DNA of 64,000 bases from Lyngbya sp. PCC 8106 (GTDB taxonomy: Bacteria; Cyanobacteriota; Cyanobacteriia; Cyanobacteriales; Microcoleaceae): the NCBI RefSeq assembly GCF_000169095.1, contig NZ_AAVU01000029.1:1-64000 (forward strand), in the 5' to 3' direction. The notes under the pieces were generated by a model. The model was not told the DNA's origin. It ran no database searches and saw only the letters and a program-made list of their open reading frames with translations. Within the stretch, counting starts at the first letter, position 1; every line of letters begins with the position of its first letter. A program made the position numbers and the translations under genes. This document shows positions 16,909-25,341 of the stretch, piece by piece.

Positions 16909-18132
16909 TTAACTCCGACAAATGGATGATTGCTGAGAATCTTGTTCTGCTACGAGGTCATAATCATAATCTTCGTAAGAGTCCTGTCTTCTTGGAGCTA
17001 TATATTCAAGTAATAAATTGATGGTCGCGGGCTTAATCCATCCGGCTTGGACTGCTAATTCTCCAAACCGTAAACGGCTATCCTGTTGCTGTTTGAGGAT
17101 TATCTGAATTTGATCATCATTCAACAACGCCGCTGACTTTAGGTAATAACCAATCGGTTTTTTTTGTTGCTTAATTGCTAGGCGAGGAATTTCTTCGGCG
17201 AAAAAGTCTACTGTTTCTGGTTTCAACCAGTTTTGTTGAGCCAGAATTTCTCCAAATCGCTGTTTTGTTCCTTCTGCTTGAGTGTGTAAGATCGTCCGAA
17301 CTTGTTCAGTGGAGAGTAAACCCGCTTCAATTAAGGTTTGACCCACCGGGCGGTACATTGGAAGTCGAGAAGAAAGTTGATCTTGTTGCGACTCAATCAG
17401 GAGTTGTTTGGTGGCTAACAACACAAAGGGAGGAATCGTCTGACTATAGCGTTTCCAAAGCCGATTGGGTTCTTGTACCAAACGATAGAACCATTCAAGT
17501 CCAGATTCTCTAACCCACAAGGGGGCGCGAGTTTGCTGTCCTGCATACAGCGGAAAAACGGCTCCGACTCCCAGCATCACGGCTTTAATTTTACCTCGAT
17601 GTTGAGCCATAAATCGCTCTTGTTTCGGACATCCTAAAGAAACAAATACAATTCCCGCACCACTATCATTAATTTCTTTAATGACAGCATCATCTTCCTC
17701 GGGTGTAAGCGGACGAAAGGGTAAAGAACGTAATCCGGCGACTTGAAGTTTAGGAAAATCCTGAGTGAGTCTATTTCCAATTCGGCTTAAAGTTGGTTCA
17801 TCTGAACCCAAGAAAAAAACGCTAATATTTTCCTCGGGAGCTAACTGACATAAACGTAAAAGGATATCCATTCCAGCAACCCGATCTTGAGGAACTCCCA
17901 TTTTCTTCAACATCCAAACAAGGGGCATTCCATCCGGTGTAACGATATCGGCATTATGGAGAATTTGAGCAAATTTTGGTTCCCAATAGGCTTCCATGAC
18001 CATATGAACATTTGCAACGCAGACCATACGGCTTTCATGGCAACTCGCCCACTTTAAAATCGTTCCCATCTGATCTTCAAGGCGTAGAGCAGTAATTGCT
18101 GAATTCAATACCCGCTTACTTGGCAAATACAT
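16909..18132 (-). CDS. WecG/TagA/CpsF-type glycosyltransferase with C-terminal GspE-N-like repeats
   Basis: A 407-residue protein. Residues 1-245 are a GT26 glycosyltransferase: VANVHMVMEA, ADIVTPDGMPLVWMLKKMG, RVAGMDIL, FFLGSDEP, IVFVSLGCPKQERFM, VMLGVGAVFPLYAG and the SGLEWFYRLVQEPNRLWKRY end. GT26 enzymes add N-acetylmannosamine-type sugars to lipid-linked precursors. From about residue 262 there are two copies of a 60-residue unit (LIEAGLLSTEQVRTIL...RFGEILAQQNWL and AALLNDDQIQIIL...RFGELAVQAGWI). They resemble the MshEN/GspE N-terminal domain, which can bind cyclic-di-GMP; this part is inference. The tail is acidic and Tyr-rich. No polysaccharide gene adjoins it. Confidence 0.88.
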   Translation of the reverse strand: MYLPSKRVLNSAITALRLEDQMGTILKWASCHESRMVCVANVHMVMEAYWEPKFAQILHNADIVTPDGMPLVWMLKKMGVPQDRVAGMDILLRLCQLAPEENISVFFLGSDEPTLSRIGNRLTQDFPKLQVAGLRSLPFRPLTPEEDDAVIKEINDSGAGIVFVSLGCPKQERFMAQHRGKIKAVMLGVGAVFPLYAGQQTRAPLWVRESGLEWFYRLVQEPNRLWKRYSQTIPPFVLLATKQLLIESQQDQLSSRLPMYRPVGQTLIEAGLLSTEQVRTILHTQAEGTKQRFGEILAQQNWLKPETVDFFAEEIPRLAIKQQKKPIGYYLKSAALLNDDQIQIILKQQQDSRLRFGELAVQAGWIKPATINLLLEYIAPRRQDSYEDYDYDLVAEQDSQQSSICRS

Positions 18133-18648
18133 ATGTTATATGATGACCATCTACTAAATTTGAACTAATCAAGACTTTTTAGTCTAGCAGAACCCCTTTC
18201 CTCTACCTATAAAATAAAATTGTTAGCATTGAGCATAATTTTACTAGCTTTTCATAGATCTAGACAACCACAGTGTTTTATTTCTATGTGTTTTGTAAAA
18301 ATTATTGTCAATTCTTTACAGCAAAGTCTTAATTATAAAAGTTAGATACTGCTGCAATCAATCGCTTTCAGAATTTAATCTAAGTATCGTTACACAATGA
18401 ACATCTACATATAAATTAGGTTTAACTCTTATTCATCTCCGTCTGCACTCCGGTAACAACACCCCCCTTTATTGATCGTCTACGACTTAATCTTAGCATG
18501 GGTTTTGAACGAGATTATCTTATTTGTTTAAGGTAGATTATCTAAGCGGATTTGTCAACCGTTAACAATGACAAAACGGGCTTCTTCCCTTGCCTATATC
18601 GGAATATAAATTAAAATTGATACCAAACCTGACCCAACAATCATGACT
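18133..18648. other. Intergenic region, 516 bp
   Basis: AT-rich spacer upstream of the GT26 gene and downstream of the HetZ-like gene. No open frame with family likeness, no RNA gene and no clear repeat was recognised. It should hold the promoter of the - strand GT26 gene. Confidence 0.5.
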
Positions 18649-19839
18649 TTATCGATTACGAATAGCCTGAGCATTCAGGTAGAGCTTTGTCCATTCACTC
18701 AGAACTTGGGTTGTTTTTAACTTCAGATCTTTGGCGATCATTTCAATTGTTTGATTTGCTTGCAACTTTTCAATCACTTGACGTTGCATTGGGCTAAGAC
18801 TGTCCCAATATTCCTGCCATTGACTCGGAGTTAAACCCAAATGATGTTCTGATAGCGAAGTTCCTAGCCAACCATCTACTAATTCAGGGGAATGTTTCAA
18901 GGCAAAATTGCGAACCGCATGATAACTGACTTTCTCACGCAAGCGATAAACTTGTTTAATCGGCAAATTTAATGTCTTCGCGATCGCTTCTTGGGACTCA
19001 CCTTTCAAGTATAGTTGTAACCAATCCCCTGCCACCGGATCAACCTTTTCTCTGAGATAGGCTTCAAACTCTGCTTGTACCGTCAAACGTTGAACTTGTT
19101 GTTCTTCTATGTAATGAGTATCTTCGTATTGGGCGAGGGCTTGTTCATCGAGTAAACTGACTCGTTCTTGGGTGTCATCGGAGACAATTTCTTCTGAGAC
19201 TTGTCGTATCCATTCACCCGTGGGAACCTGGGTTAATCCTCCTCGCTGAGAACGGCGCAAATAGTTGACAAAGCGGTAAACGAGTAGAGGTTGATTGCGA
19301 ATTGGTCGCAGACAATATTCTTCTAAACTGGTCAGCAATAGAGAATTTCGCAAGCGAGAATCTGTTGTACATTCAGCGATCCATTGTAGTTGTTGCTGTA
19401 AATAGCGATCGCTATTGAGCATTTCTTGAATCACTTCTTGCAAGACATCAACGACATTTCGCTGACGATCCCGACTGGTCGCCACCCAAGCCCGAATTTT
19501 TTGACGTAAAATCACTAAACTGCCCAATCGCTTCATCAAACTGCGATAGGCTTGTTCTGGGGAAATATCTAGATATCGTTGTTGCAAAACCCGATAGCGG
19601 AAATTTAGCCCTTGTTTAAAGGCGGATTGTTCTGAGGGCGTTAGCCCATCCAACGCTTCCGAATTTGGCCCTAACAACCACTGTATGATACTTTCGTGTG
19701 TATTAGGACTGTGATTTGGATAGTCGTTCTGGAGTTGAGAACGCCACTGACTGGTTAGGGATTCTACAAAAGTCATTCGGGAGGTTGATGATGTCACCGT
19801 CAATTGATTGAGGCAAAAGTGATACAACGATATTAACAT
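18649..19839 (-). CDS. HetZ-family regulatory protein
   Basis: About 396 residues. The central and C-terminal parts (QEAIAKTLNLPIKQVYRLREKVSYHAVRNFALKH, and a later helix-turn-helix-like TIEMIAKDLKLKTTQVLSEW) match what I recall of the HetZ/HetZ-related family. HetZ is a DNA-binding regulator of early heterocyst differentiation in Anabaena. Relatives occur in filamentous cyanobacteria that do not make heterocysts, and their role there is unclear. Two start codons are close together (GTG 19845, ATG 19839), and a later ATG at 19776 (MTFVESLTSQW) is possible. The family call is from motif memory and is moderately sure. Confidence 0.65.
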   Translation of the reverse strand: MLISLYHFCLNQLTVTSSTSRMTFVESLTSQWRSQLQNDYPNHSPNTHESIIQWLLGPNSEALDGLTPSEQSAFKQGLNFRYRVLQQRYLDISPEQAYRSLMKRLGSLVILRQKIRAWVATSRDRQRNVVDVLQEVIQEMLNSDRYLQQQLQWIAECTTDSRLRNSLLLTSLEEYCLRPIRNQPLLVYRFVNYLRRSQRGGLTQVPTGEWIRQVSEEIVSDDTQERVSLLDEQALAQYEDTHYIEEQQVQRLTVQAEFEAYLREKVDPVAGDWLQLYLKGESQEAIAKTLNLPIKQVYRLREKVSYHAVRNFALKHSPELVDGWLGTSLSEHHLGLTPSQWQEYWDSLSPMQRQVIEKLQANQTIEMIAKDLKLKTTQVLSEWTKLYLNAQAIRNR

Positions 19840-20156
19840 TGTCACTCAAAAGCCAACATTCTCAACCCTGAATTAAGATTTATAGACAAATTAATGAATT
19901 TTAGTCTTGACAGTTTGATTTTTTTATGCAGTACCGATAATTCCGAAAAATCTTCTCGGGAAGCTTCCTCAACAGACTCACTTCGTGAATTGAGCAATTA
20001 AAAATAGAAATTATTCGGTGAGTTTGAAAGCAAAACTCATTTTTGAATAAACTCTCAACAATAAAATTAAATCCCTTGCCACTTCAAAAAGAGTTCGATA
20101 AAATTCAATCAATAACTTCATCTCTATCCCCAAGATCAATTTAACAGCACAAATCA
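19840..20156. other. Intergenic region between divergent HetZ-like and LCIB-like genes
   Basis: About 310 AT-rich bases that must hold promoters for both divergent genes. A 100-codon open frame on the - strand overlaps the LCIB-like start and looks accidental. No repeat or RNA structure was recognised. Confidence 0.45.
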
Positions 20157-20930
20157 ATGCAACAAAAAACAACGCCAGTGTCTGAGGGTGCGGTATTCTC
20201 ACCTTTTTTAGATGCAGTGAATACTCACTTTCCCGGCTCATTACCCTTAAAATATTATATGAAAAGAACCTATGATTGCTTAAGTCAAAATGGGTTTGAA
20301 GACGAAAATACAATGGGAATGATAGCTATTTGTCGAGATGAACTGACAGACCCCCTCTATGAAGAAGTTGTTAAATACTGGGGAAAAACCTTCAATTGTT
20401 GCAGTTTAGCCGGATTTATTACCCTGGGAAAAACGGGGTTAGCCGCAGCCACAAATCATACCCCTATTTTCGATAATATCCGTCGTTTTACCTTTTATGC
20501 AATGCCTCATATTGCCATCTCCCGTTACGGAGAAATTGGCAAAGTTTACCGAGAAGGAATTCAAAAAGCATCTCACGCTTGTGGAGCCTTAGAAACCATT
20601 GTTAAAGAGTTAGAATGCGGACGTCTCAACCTAGAAATGGATTTACAAGATCTCGAACAAAGTATCATTCGTCAAAAAATTCTCTCCTCTTTAAATTATG
20701 GCGATAAACCCAATTTAGTCGAGATCACAAAACTCGCTTGTCAGATTATCTCCGAAGATGTAGAACGATTATTAAATCCCCTCGATCCGACCATTTTCAA
20801 CTATGCCGTAATGACTGGAATTCAGATTCACGGGCCGCTAGAAACCCAATGGATTTATCCGCAAAATTTCTATATCGTCAGTTCCCAGTTTAAACGAACC
20901 AAGAAAACCATTGCTATTTTTATAAACTAA
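20157..20930 (+). CDS. LCIB-like (limiting-CO2-inducible B) carbonic anhydrase family protein
   Basis: A 257-residue protein with the LCIB family pattern. IAICRDEL supplies Cys near residue 59, then NCCSLAGFITLGKTGLAAATNH, FYAMPHIAIS and a C-terminal-domain HACGALE. By analogy with beta-carbonic-anhydrase-like LCIB proteins of algae, the CRDE Cys, the MPHIA His and the ACGAL Cys are candidate zinc ligands. LCIB proteins act in CO2 concentration and recapture. Some family members are active carbonic anhydrases and others need a partner, so activity is open. The gene stands alone and is divergent from the HetZ-like gene. No carboxysome gene is nearby. Confidence 0.75.
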   Translation: MQQKTTPVSEGAVFSPFLDAVNTHFPGSLPLKYYMKRTYDCLSQNGFEDENTMGMIAICRDELTDPLYEEVVKYWGKTFNCCSLAGFITLGKTGLAAATNHTPIFDNIRRFTFYAMPHIAISRYGEIGKVYREGIQKASHACGALETIVKELECGRLNLEMDLQDLEQSIIRQKILSSLNYGDKPNLVEITKLACQIISEDVERLLNPLDPTIFNYAVMTGIQIHGPLETQWIYPQNFYIVSSQFKRTKKTIAIFIN

Positions 20931-21124
20931 GCTCTCCCAAGGTCTAGAGAATAGTCAAAATTAAACAATGAAATCGGATAATCTTGGTCAAAATTAACTC
21001 ACTCCACTCAATACACACTGGCAGAATCGGATAGCGTTGAGGATAATTGAACATAAGTGAGTTGTATTATTTTAGATTTCCCATTCTAAACTCAACCGCT
21101 AAACTTCATTTTTAGAGTTTCCCG

Positions 21125-24100
21125 ATGTTCAAACCTTCCCTTCGCCTCAACAATACCAAAGCAGCTTTCGCCGCTTTCCTCACCGGAATCGCAATTTTAG
21201 CAACAGTGGGATGGGTTGAACACGCCGAAAGAGAACGGTTTGAACAACAAAGTCGCGCCAAAGTCCTCGCCCGACTCAGTACAGTCAGAGCTAACCTAGA
21301 AAAAGCCCTCAACCAGCGATTATTTCTCTCTCGGGGATTAGTCGCCTACGTTTCCACCGTGAACCCCGACCTTGACCAAGAAACTTTTGAACGCCTCACT
21401 CAAGTTATTGTCGCCCAACAGTCGGGAATTCGTAGCATTGTTCTTTACAAAGACAATACCGTTAGCCATATCTATCCTCTCGTTGGTAATGATGCTGCTT
21501 TGGGGTTTAGTCCCATGTCTATCCCCGAAGAACGCGAAGCCATTGAACGGGCTGTCCAAAATCGTCAGACTGTTGTAGCTGGCCCAGTCAATATAGTCGG
21601 ACTTACCCAAATTTCTGATGTCTGTCCGGCTGATGCTCCCCGTCTTCAAATGACACCTGACTCGACTCAAAATCAACAGTCTTGCTTAGTCGAAGGCGGT
21701 ATTGCTTTTATTGGACGAACTCCAATTTTTCTCACCCCACCCAATGAAGTTCCAGAAAGTGGTGCTTACTGGGGATTGGCAGGGATTATCATTGACCAAA
21801 ATACTCTGTTTAAAGAAGCCGGACTTTTAGACAAAAATACTGATGTTAAATATGCGATTCGAGGAAAAGATGGACTCGGCGCAGACGGCGAAGTTTTTTT
21901 TGGTGAGAGCCAAATTTTCCAACAAAATCCGGTGCTTTCTTCTATTACTTTACCGAATGGGTCTTGGCAGTTAGCAGCTATTCCTCAAACGGGTTGGCTT
22001 GATGGTTTTCCCTTGCTTGTTTGGTTGCGCTTGGGAGGAAGTGTTACGGCAGTCTTAGCAGGAGGATTAGTCTTTGTTTTAGTCAGTGCGCCCGCTCGCT
22101 TGAAAAAAGCAGTTGAACGGGCAACTATAGCTTTGAGAGAACGAGAAGAAGACCTCGAACGTGCCAATACTGACCTCAAACATCTTGACCAATTAAAAGA
22201 TGAATTTTTAGCAAATACTTCCCATGAATTGCGAACACCACTCAATGGAATTATTGGGATTGCAGAATCGTTAATAGATGGGGCAACGGGTCAACTTTCT
22301 GACTTGACTCAATCTAATTTAGCGATGATTGTTTCTAGTGGTCGCCGTTTATCAAGTTTAGTGAATGATGTGCTTGATTTTTCTAAAATTCGCTACAGTA
22401 ATATCGATTTACAATTAAAACCTGTTGATTTATATACTATTACTGACTTAGTGATTACATTGAGTCAACCGCTAGTCGGAAAGAAAAATTTACAACTGAT
22501 TAATTCCATCAATCCTGAGAGTCCTGCTGTACAAGCTGATGAAAATCGTTTACAACAAATTCTACATAATCTAGTCGGAAATGCGATTAAATTTACGGCT
22601 GCGGGTCAGGTGGAGATTTTAGCGAAAAAAGTAGATAATTTAGAGTCAGATCAAGAGTTTTTAAAGATCGTTATTGCTGATACGGGAATTGGTATTTCTG
22701 AAGATAAGTTTGAACAGATTTTTGAATCTTTTGAACAAGCGTCAGGAACGACTGCGAGAGAATATGGGGGAACGGGATTAGGATTGGCGATTACTAAACA
22801 GTTAGTCGAATTACAGGGTGGAAAAATTGAGGTTTTTTCACGATTAGGAGAAGGTTCTCAGTTTAGCTTTACTTTGCCAATAGCAACTGAAAATGTTGGT
22901 CTACAAGCTGCAAAAAAATCTTTAATATCTCTATTTGAATTAAGAAAGGAAAAGATATTAAATTCTCAATTAAATCCCGAATTAAAGTCTGAACCTGTGA
23001 TTTCATCAAATACTGAAAATGGAAAGAATGATATTTTAGTTTTTATTGTGGATGACGAACCGATTAATTTACAGGTATTAATGAATATGTTGTCTCTGCA
23101 TGATTATACAATTACTCAAGCGAGTGATGGTGAAGAAGCTTTGGCTATCCTAGAGACAGGATACAAGCCTGATATTATTTTACTTGATGTGATGATGCCA
23201 AAAATGACAGGCTATGAAGTGACTCAAAAAATTAGAGAACGTTTTACAACAACTGAACTCCCCATTTTATTGTTAACAGCAAAAACACAAGTTCAAGATA
23301 TTGTTACAGGTTTGGGTTTTGGTGCGAATGATTATCTGAATAAACCGATTGCAAAAGATGAACTTTTAGCTCGAATGAAAACTCAGATTAATATGTGTCG
23401 TTTAAGAGCGGAAAATATTCGTTTGTCTGCGGAAGTGGAGGTGATTAAAAAATTACAAAAAATGGTTTTACCAAAAGATGTTGAATTAGAATCAATACAA
23501 GATTTAGAAATTGCGAGTTTTATTCAACCCGCCGATGAGGTTGGGGGAGATTATTATGATGTTTTACAATACGATAATCAGGTTAAAATTGGAATTGGAG
23601 ATGTTACAGGACATGGATTAGAAAGCGGTCTATTAATGATTATGGCACAAACGGCTGTGCGAACATTAATAGAAAGTTTAGAAACCGATCCGATTAAATT
23701 TATGGATATCCTCAATCGAACTTTATATGGTAATATTCAGCGCATGAATTCCAGTAAAAATATGACGCTAGCATTATTAGATTATGCAGATAAATCGATT
23801 AAACTGAGTGGTCAACATGAGGAAGTGATTTTGGTTCGTGCTGATGGAGAAGTCGAACGCATTGATACTGTTGACTTGGGTTTTCCAATTGGTTTAGATG
23901 GAGAGATTGCGGAATTTGTTGCTCAACAAACGATTCCTTTAAGTTCAGGAGATGTTGTGGTTTTATATACTGACGGAATTACCGAAGCTGAAAACCTAGA
24001 GGGAGATCAATATGGTTTAGAACGTTTGTGTGAAATTATTGTGAAAAATCATCGACAGTCTGCGGAAAAAATCAAGCAAGCCATTGTAGAAGAGGTCTGG

Positions 24101-24163
24101 AGGTATATTGGTCAGCAAAAAGTGTTTGATGATATGACTGTTGTTGTGATAAAACAAAAATAA
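21125..24163 (+). CDS. CHASE-histidine kinase-receiver-SpoIIE phosphatase hybrid
   Basis: A 1012-residue signalling protein. After a first membrane helix (residues 12-30), a periplasmic CHASE-type sensor domain spans roughly 70-290 (STVNPDLDQETFERLTQVIV). A second membrane helix follows at 300-325, then a short coiled coil and HisKA with the phospho-His in FLANTSHELRTPLNG (about residue 366). The HATPase has intact N, G1 and G2 boxes (LVGNAIKFT, IADTGIGI, GGTGLGLAI). A receiver spans 637-755 (VDDEP, phospho-Asp in IILLDVMMPKMTG near 686). A PP2C/SpoIIE Ser/Thr phosphatase at 790-1010 has ADEVGGDYYD, GIGDVTGHGLESG and LYTDGITEAE. It likely couples an extracellular cue to dephosphorylation of an anti-anti-sigma protein; the partner is not in the window. 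Confidence 0.9.
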   Translation: MFKPSLRLNNTKAAFAAFLTGIAILATVGWVEHAERERFEQQSRAKVLARLSTVRANLEKALNQRLFLSRGLVAYVSTVNPDLDQETFERLTQVIVAQQSGIRSIVLYKDNTVSHIYPLVGNDAALGFSPMSIPEEREAIERAVQNRQTVVAGPVNIVGLTQISDVCPADAPRLQMTPDSTQNQQSCLVEGGIAFIGRTPIFLTPPNEVPESGAYWGLAGIIIDQNTLFKEAGLLDKNTDVKYAIRGKDGLGADGEVFFGESQIFQQNPVLSSITLPNGSWQLAAIPQTGWLDGFPLLVWLRLGGSVTAVLAGGLVFVLVSAPARLKKAVERATIALREREEDLERANTDLKHLDQLKDEFLANTSHELRTPLNGIIGIAESLIDGATGQLSDLTQSNLAMIVSSGRRLSSLVNDVLDFSKIRYSNIDLQLKPVDLYTITDLVITLSQPLVGKKNLQLINSINPESPAVQADENRLQQILHNLVGNAIKFTAAGQVEILAKKVDNLESDQEFLKIVIADTGIGISEDKFEQIFESFEQASGTTAREYGGTGLGLAITKQLVELQGGKIEVFSRLGEGSQFSFTLPIATENVGLQAAKKSLISLFELRKEKILNSQLNPELKSEPVISSNTENGKNDILVFIVDDEPINLQVLMNMLSLHDYTITQASDGEEALAILETGYKPDIILLDVMMPKMTGYEVTQKIRERFTTTELPILLLTAKTQVQDIVTGLGFGANDYLNKPIAKDELLARMKTQINMCRLRAENIRLSAEVEVIKKLQKMVLPKDVELESIQDLEIASFIQPADEVGGDYYDVLQYDNQVKIGIGDVTGHGLESGLLMIMAQTAVRTLIESLETDPIKFMDILNRTLYGNIQRMNSSKNMTLALLDYADKSIKLSGQHEEVILVRADGEVERIDTVDLGFPIGLDGEIAEFVAQQTIPLSSGDVVVLYTDGITEAENLEGDQYGLERLCEIIVKNHRQSAEKIKQAIVEEVWRYIGQQKVFDDMTVVVIKQK

Positions 24164-24196
24164 AGTTTGACTTCAATTTTACTGATTTCTTTGTAT

Positions 24197-24223
24197 ATAC
24201 ATCATATACATCATATACATCAC
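24197..24223. repeat. ATACATCAT tandem repeat (three copies)
   Basis: Two perfect copies of the nonamer ATACATCAT and a third with its last base changed lie directly after the hybrid kinase gene. Confidence 0.75.
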
Positions 24224-24431
24224 ATATACCTTTCAAAGTGTAACATCCGTCTATTTATCTCCTGGACTCTCACCCCTCTATGCTCTCACCTCAGTGAACA
24301 GTCAGATTTCTACTTAGTCTGATGAAATAATCAAACTCTCAGAGATTGTGTAAAGATCACTAACAACAAAAAAATGTCTGAGTCAAAGTTAGCTAAACTT
24401 AGGTTTGAGTCGTTAACTTCAAAAAAGTACC

Positions 24432-25190
24432 ATGATCGCTCAAAATCAATCCATGTTAGTTTCTACCACTTTAAGTTTGACGATCGGGAGTTTCTGGCTG
24501 ACTCAGCCCGCCAACGCCCTCAAACTTGAACCGATAACAACTGTTCCCTCAGACTCGACTTCCCTGGGGTGGAAGCTAGAAGGACGAGCAGGAGTCTTTG
24601 GAGGAGCAGACTATGAGTTTGCTATCGGGCAAAATGGAGCGCAAGCCGACAATACAGGTCAAGTCTATTGGGACTGGGAAAATGATGTCGAAGTCAACTG
24701 GTTTCTCAATTGGGACGGTACAACTGCCTTATTTAGTGTAGAAAATATTGACCCAGTTTCCTATTCCGTATTCCCCAATTCTGATGCTGTTTTTGAGGGC
24801 TTTTCTTTATTCACGGTTGCCAAGACTGAAACGGGTTTTGTTGAGCCGGAAACGGAGATTGAAGTCGCTGTTAATCAAGTTAATGGTATCACCGTTGATC
24901 AGATTTTTAGCAAAAGTGTAGCACCGAGTAATGGGGTGGATTTAAACCTATTGGCTTGGACAAGTGATACTTTGATTTCGAGTTTAACTGGAACAGCTCG
25001 GATGCGTTGGAATACACTTAATCCAAATCAAGCCCAAGCTCGTTCTCGTTTGGATTTTCAAATTGTCGGATTTGATCTCGATTCTACTCCCAAAACTTCT
25101 ATTCCTGAACCCTCGTCAGCCTTGAGTTTTTTGACTTTAGGAGTTTTTGCGTTAGGACGTTTATGGATGAAAAATAAAACCGTTATTTAG
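24432..25190 (+). CDS. PEP-CTERM sorting-signal exported protein
   Basis: A 252-residue exported protein. A signal peptide (LVSTTLSLTIGSFWLTQPANA) is followed by a beta-rich body. The C-terminus ends with a PEP-CTERM-type signal: SIPEPSSALSFLTLG, a hydrophobic helix and a short basic tail (WMKNKTVI). PEP-CTERM proteins are sorted by an exosortase and are often found with exopolysaccharide production. The body (VYWDWENDVEVNWFLNWDG) has no family I recognise. Start ATG 24432. Confidence 0.85.
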   Translation: MIAQNQSMLVSTTLSLTIGSFWLTQPANALKLEPITTVPSDSTSLGWKLEGRAGVFGGADYEFAIGQNGAQADNTGQVYWDWENDVEVNWFLNWDGTTALFSVENIDPVSYSVFPNSDAVFEGFSLFTVAKTETGFVEPETEIEVAVNQVNGITVDQIFSKSVAPSNGVDLNLLAWTSDTLISSLTGTARMRWNTLNPNQAQARSRLDFQIVGFDLDSTPKTSIPEPSSALSFLTLGVFALGRLWMKNKTVI

Positions 25191-25341
25191 TTTGATCTTA
25201 ATTTGTGTTAAAATCCTAGCTTGGAGACAGTATTTTAGGTTGATGTTTATCAAGTTGGGAATACTGATAAATAGAGAAATGAGCTTTTTTATATTTGACC
25301 ACAAGCTATGAAATTTTGCGAATCTAGATTAAAGCAAATAG

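Noticed and set aside
20011..20313. 100-codon - strand frame upstream of the LCIB-like gene
   Set aside because: It overlaps the start of the LCIB-like coding region on the opposite strand and has no family likeness.
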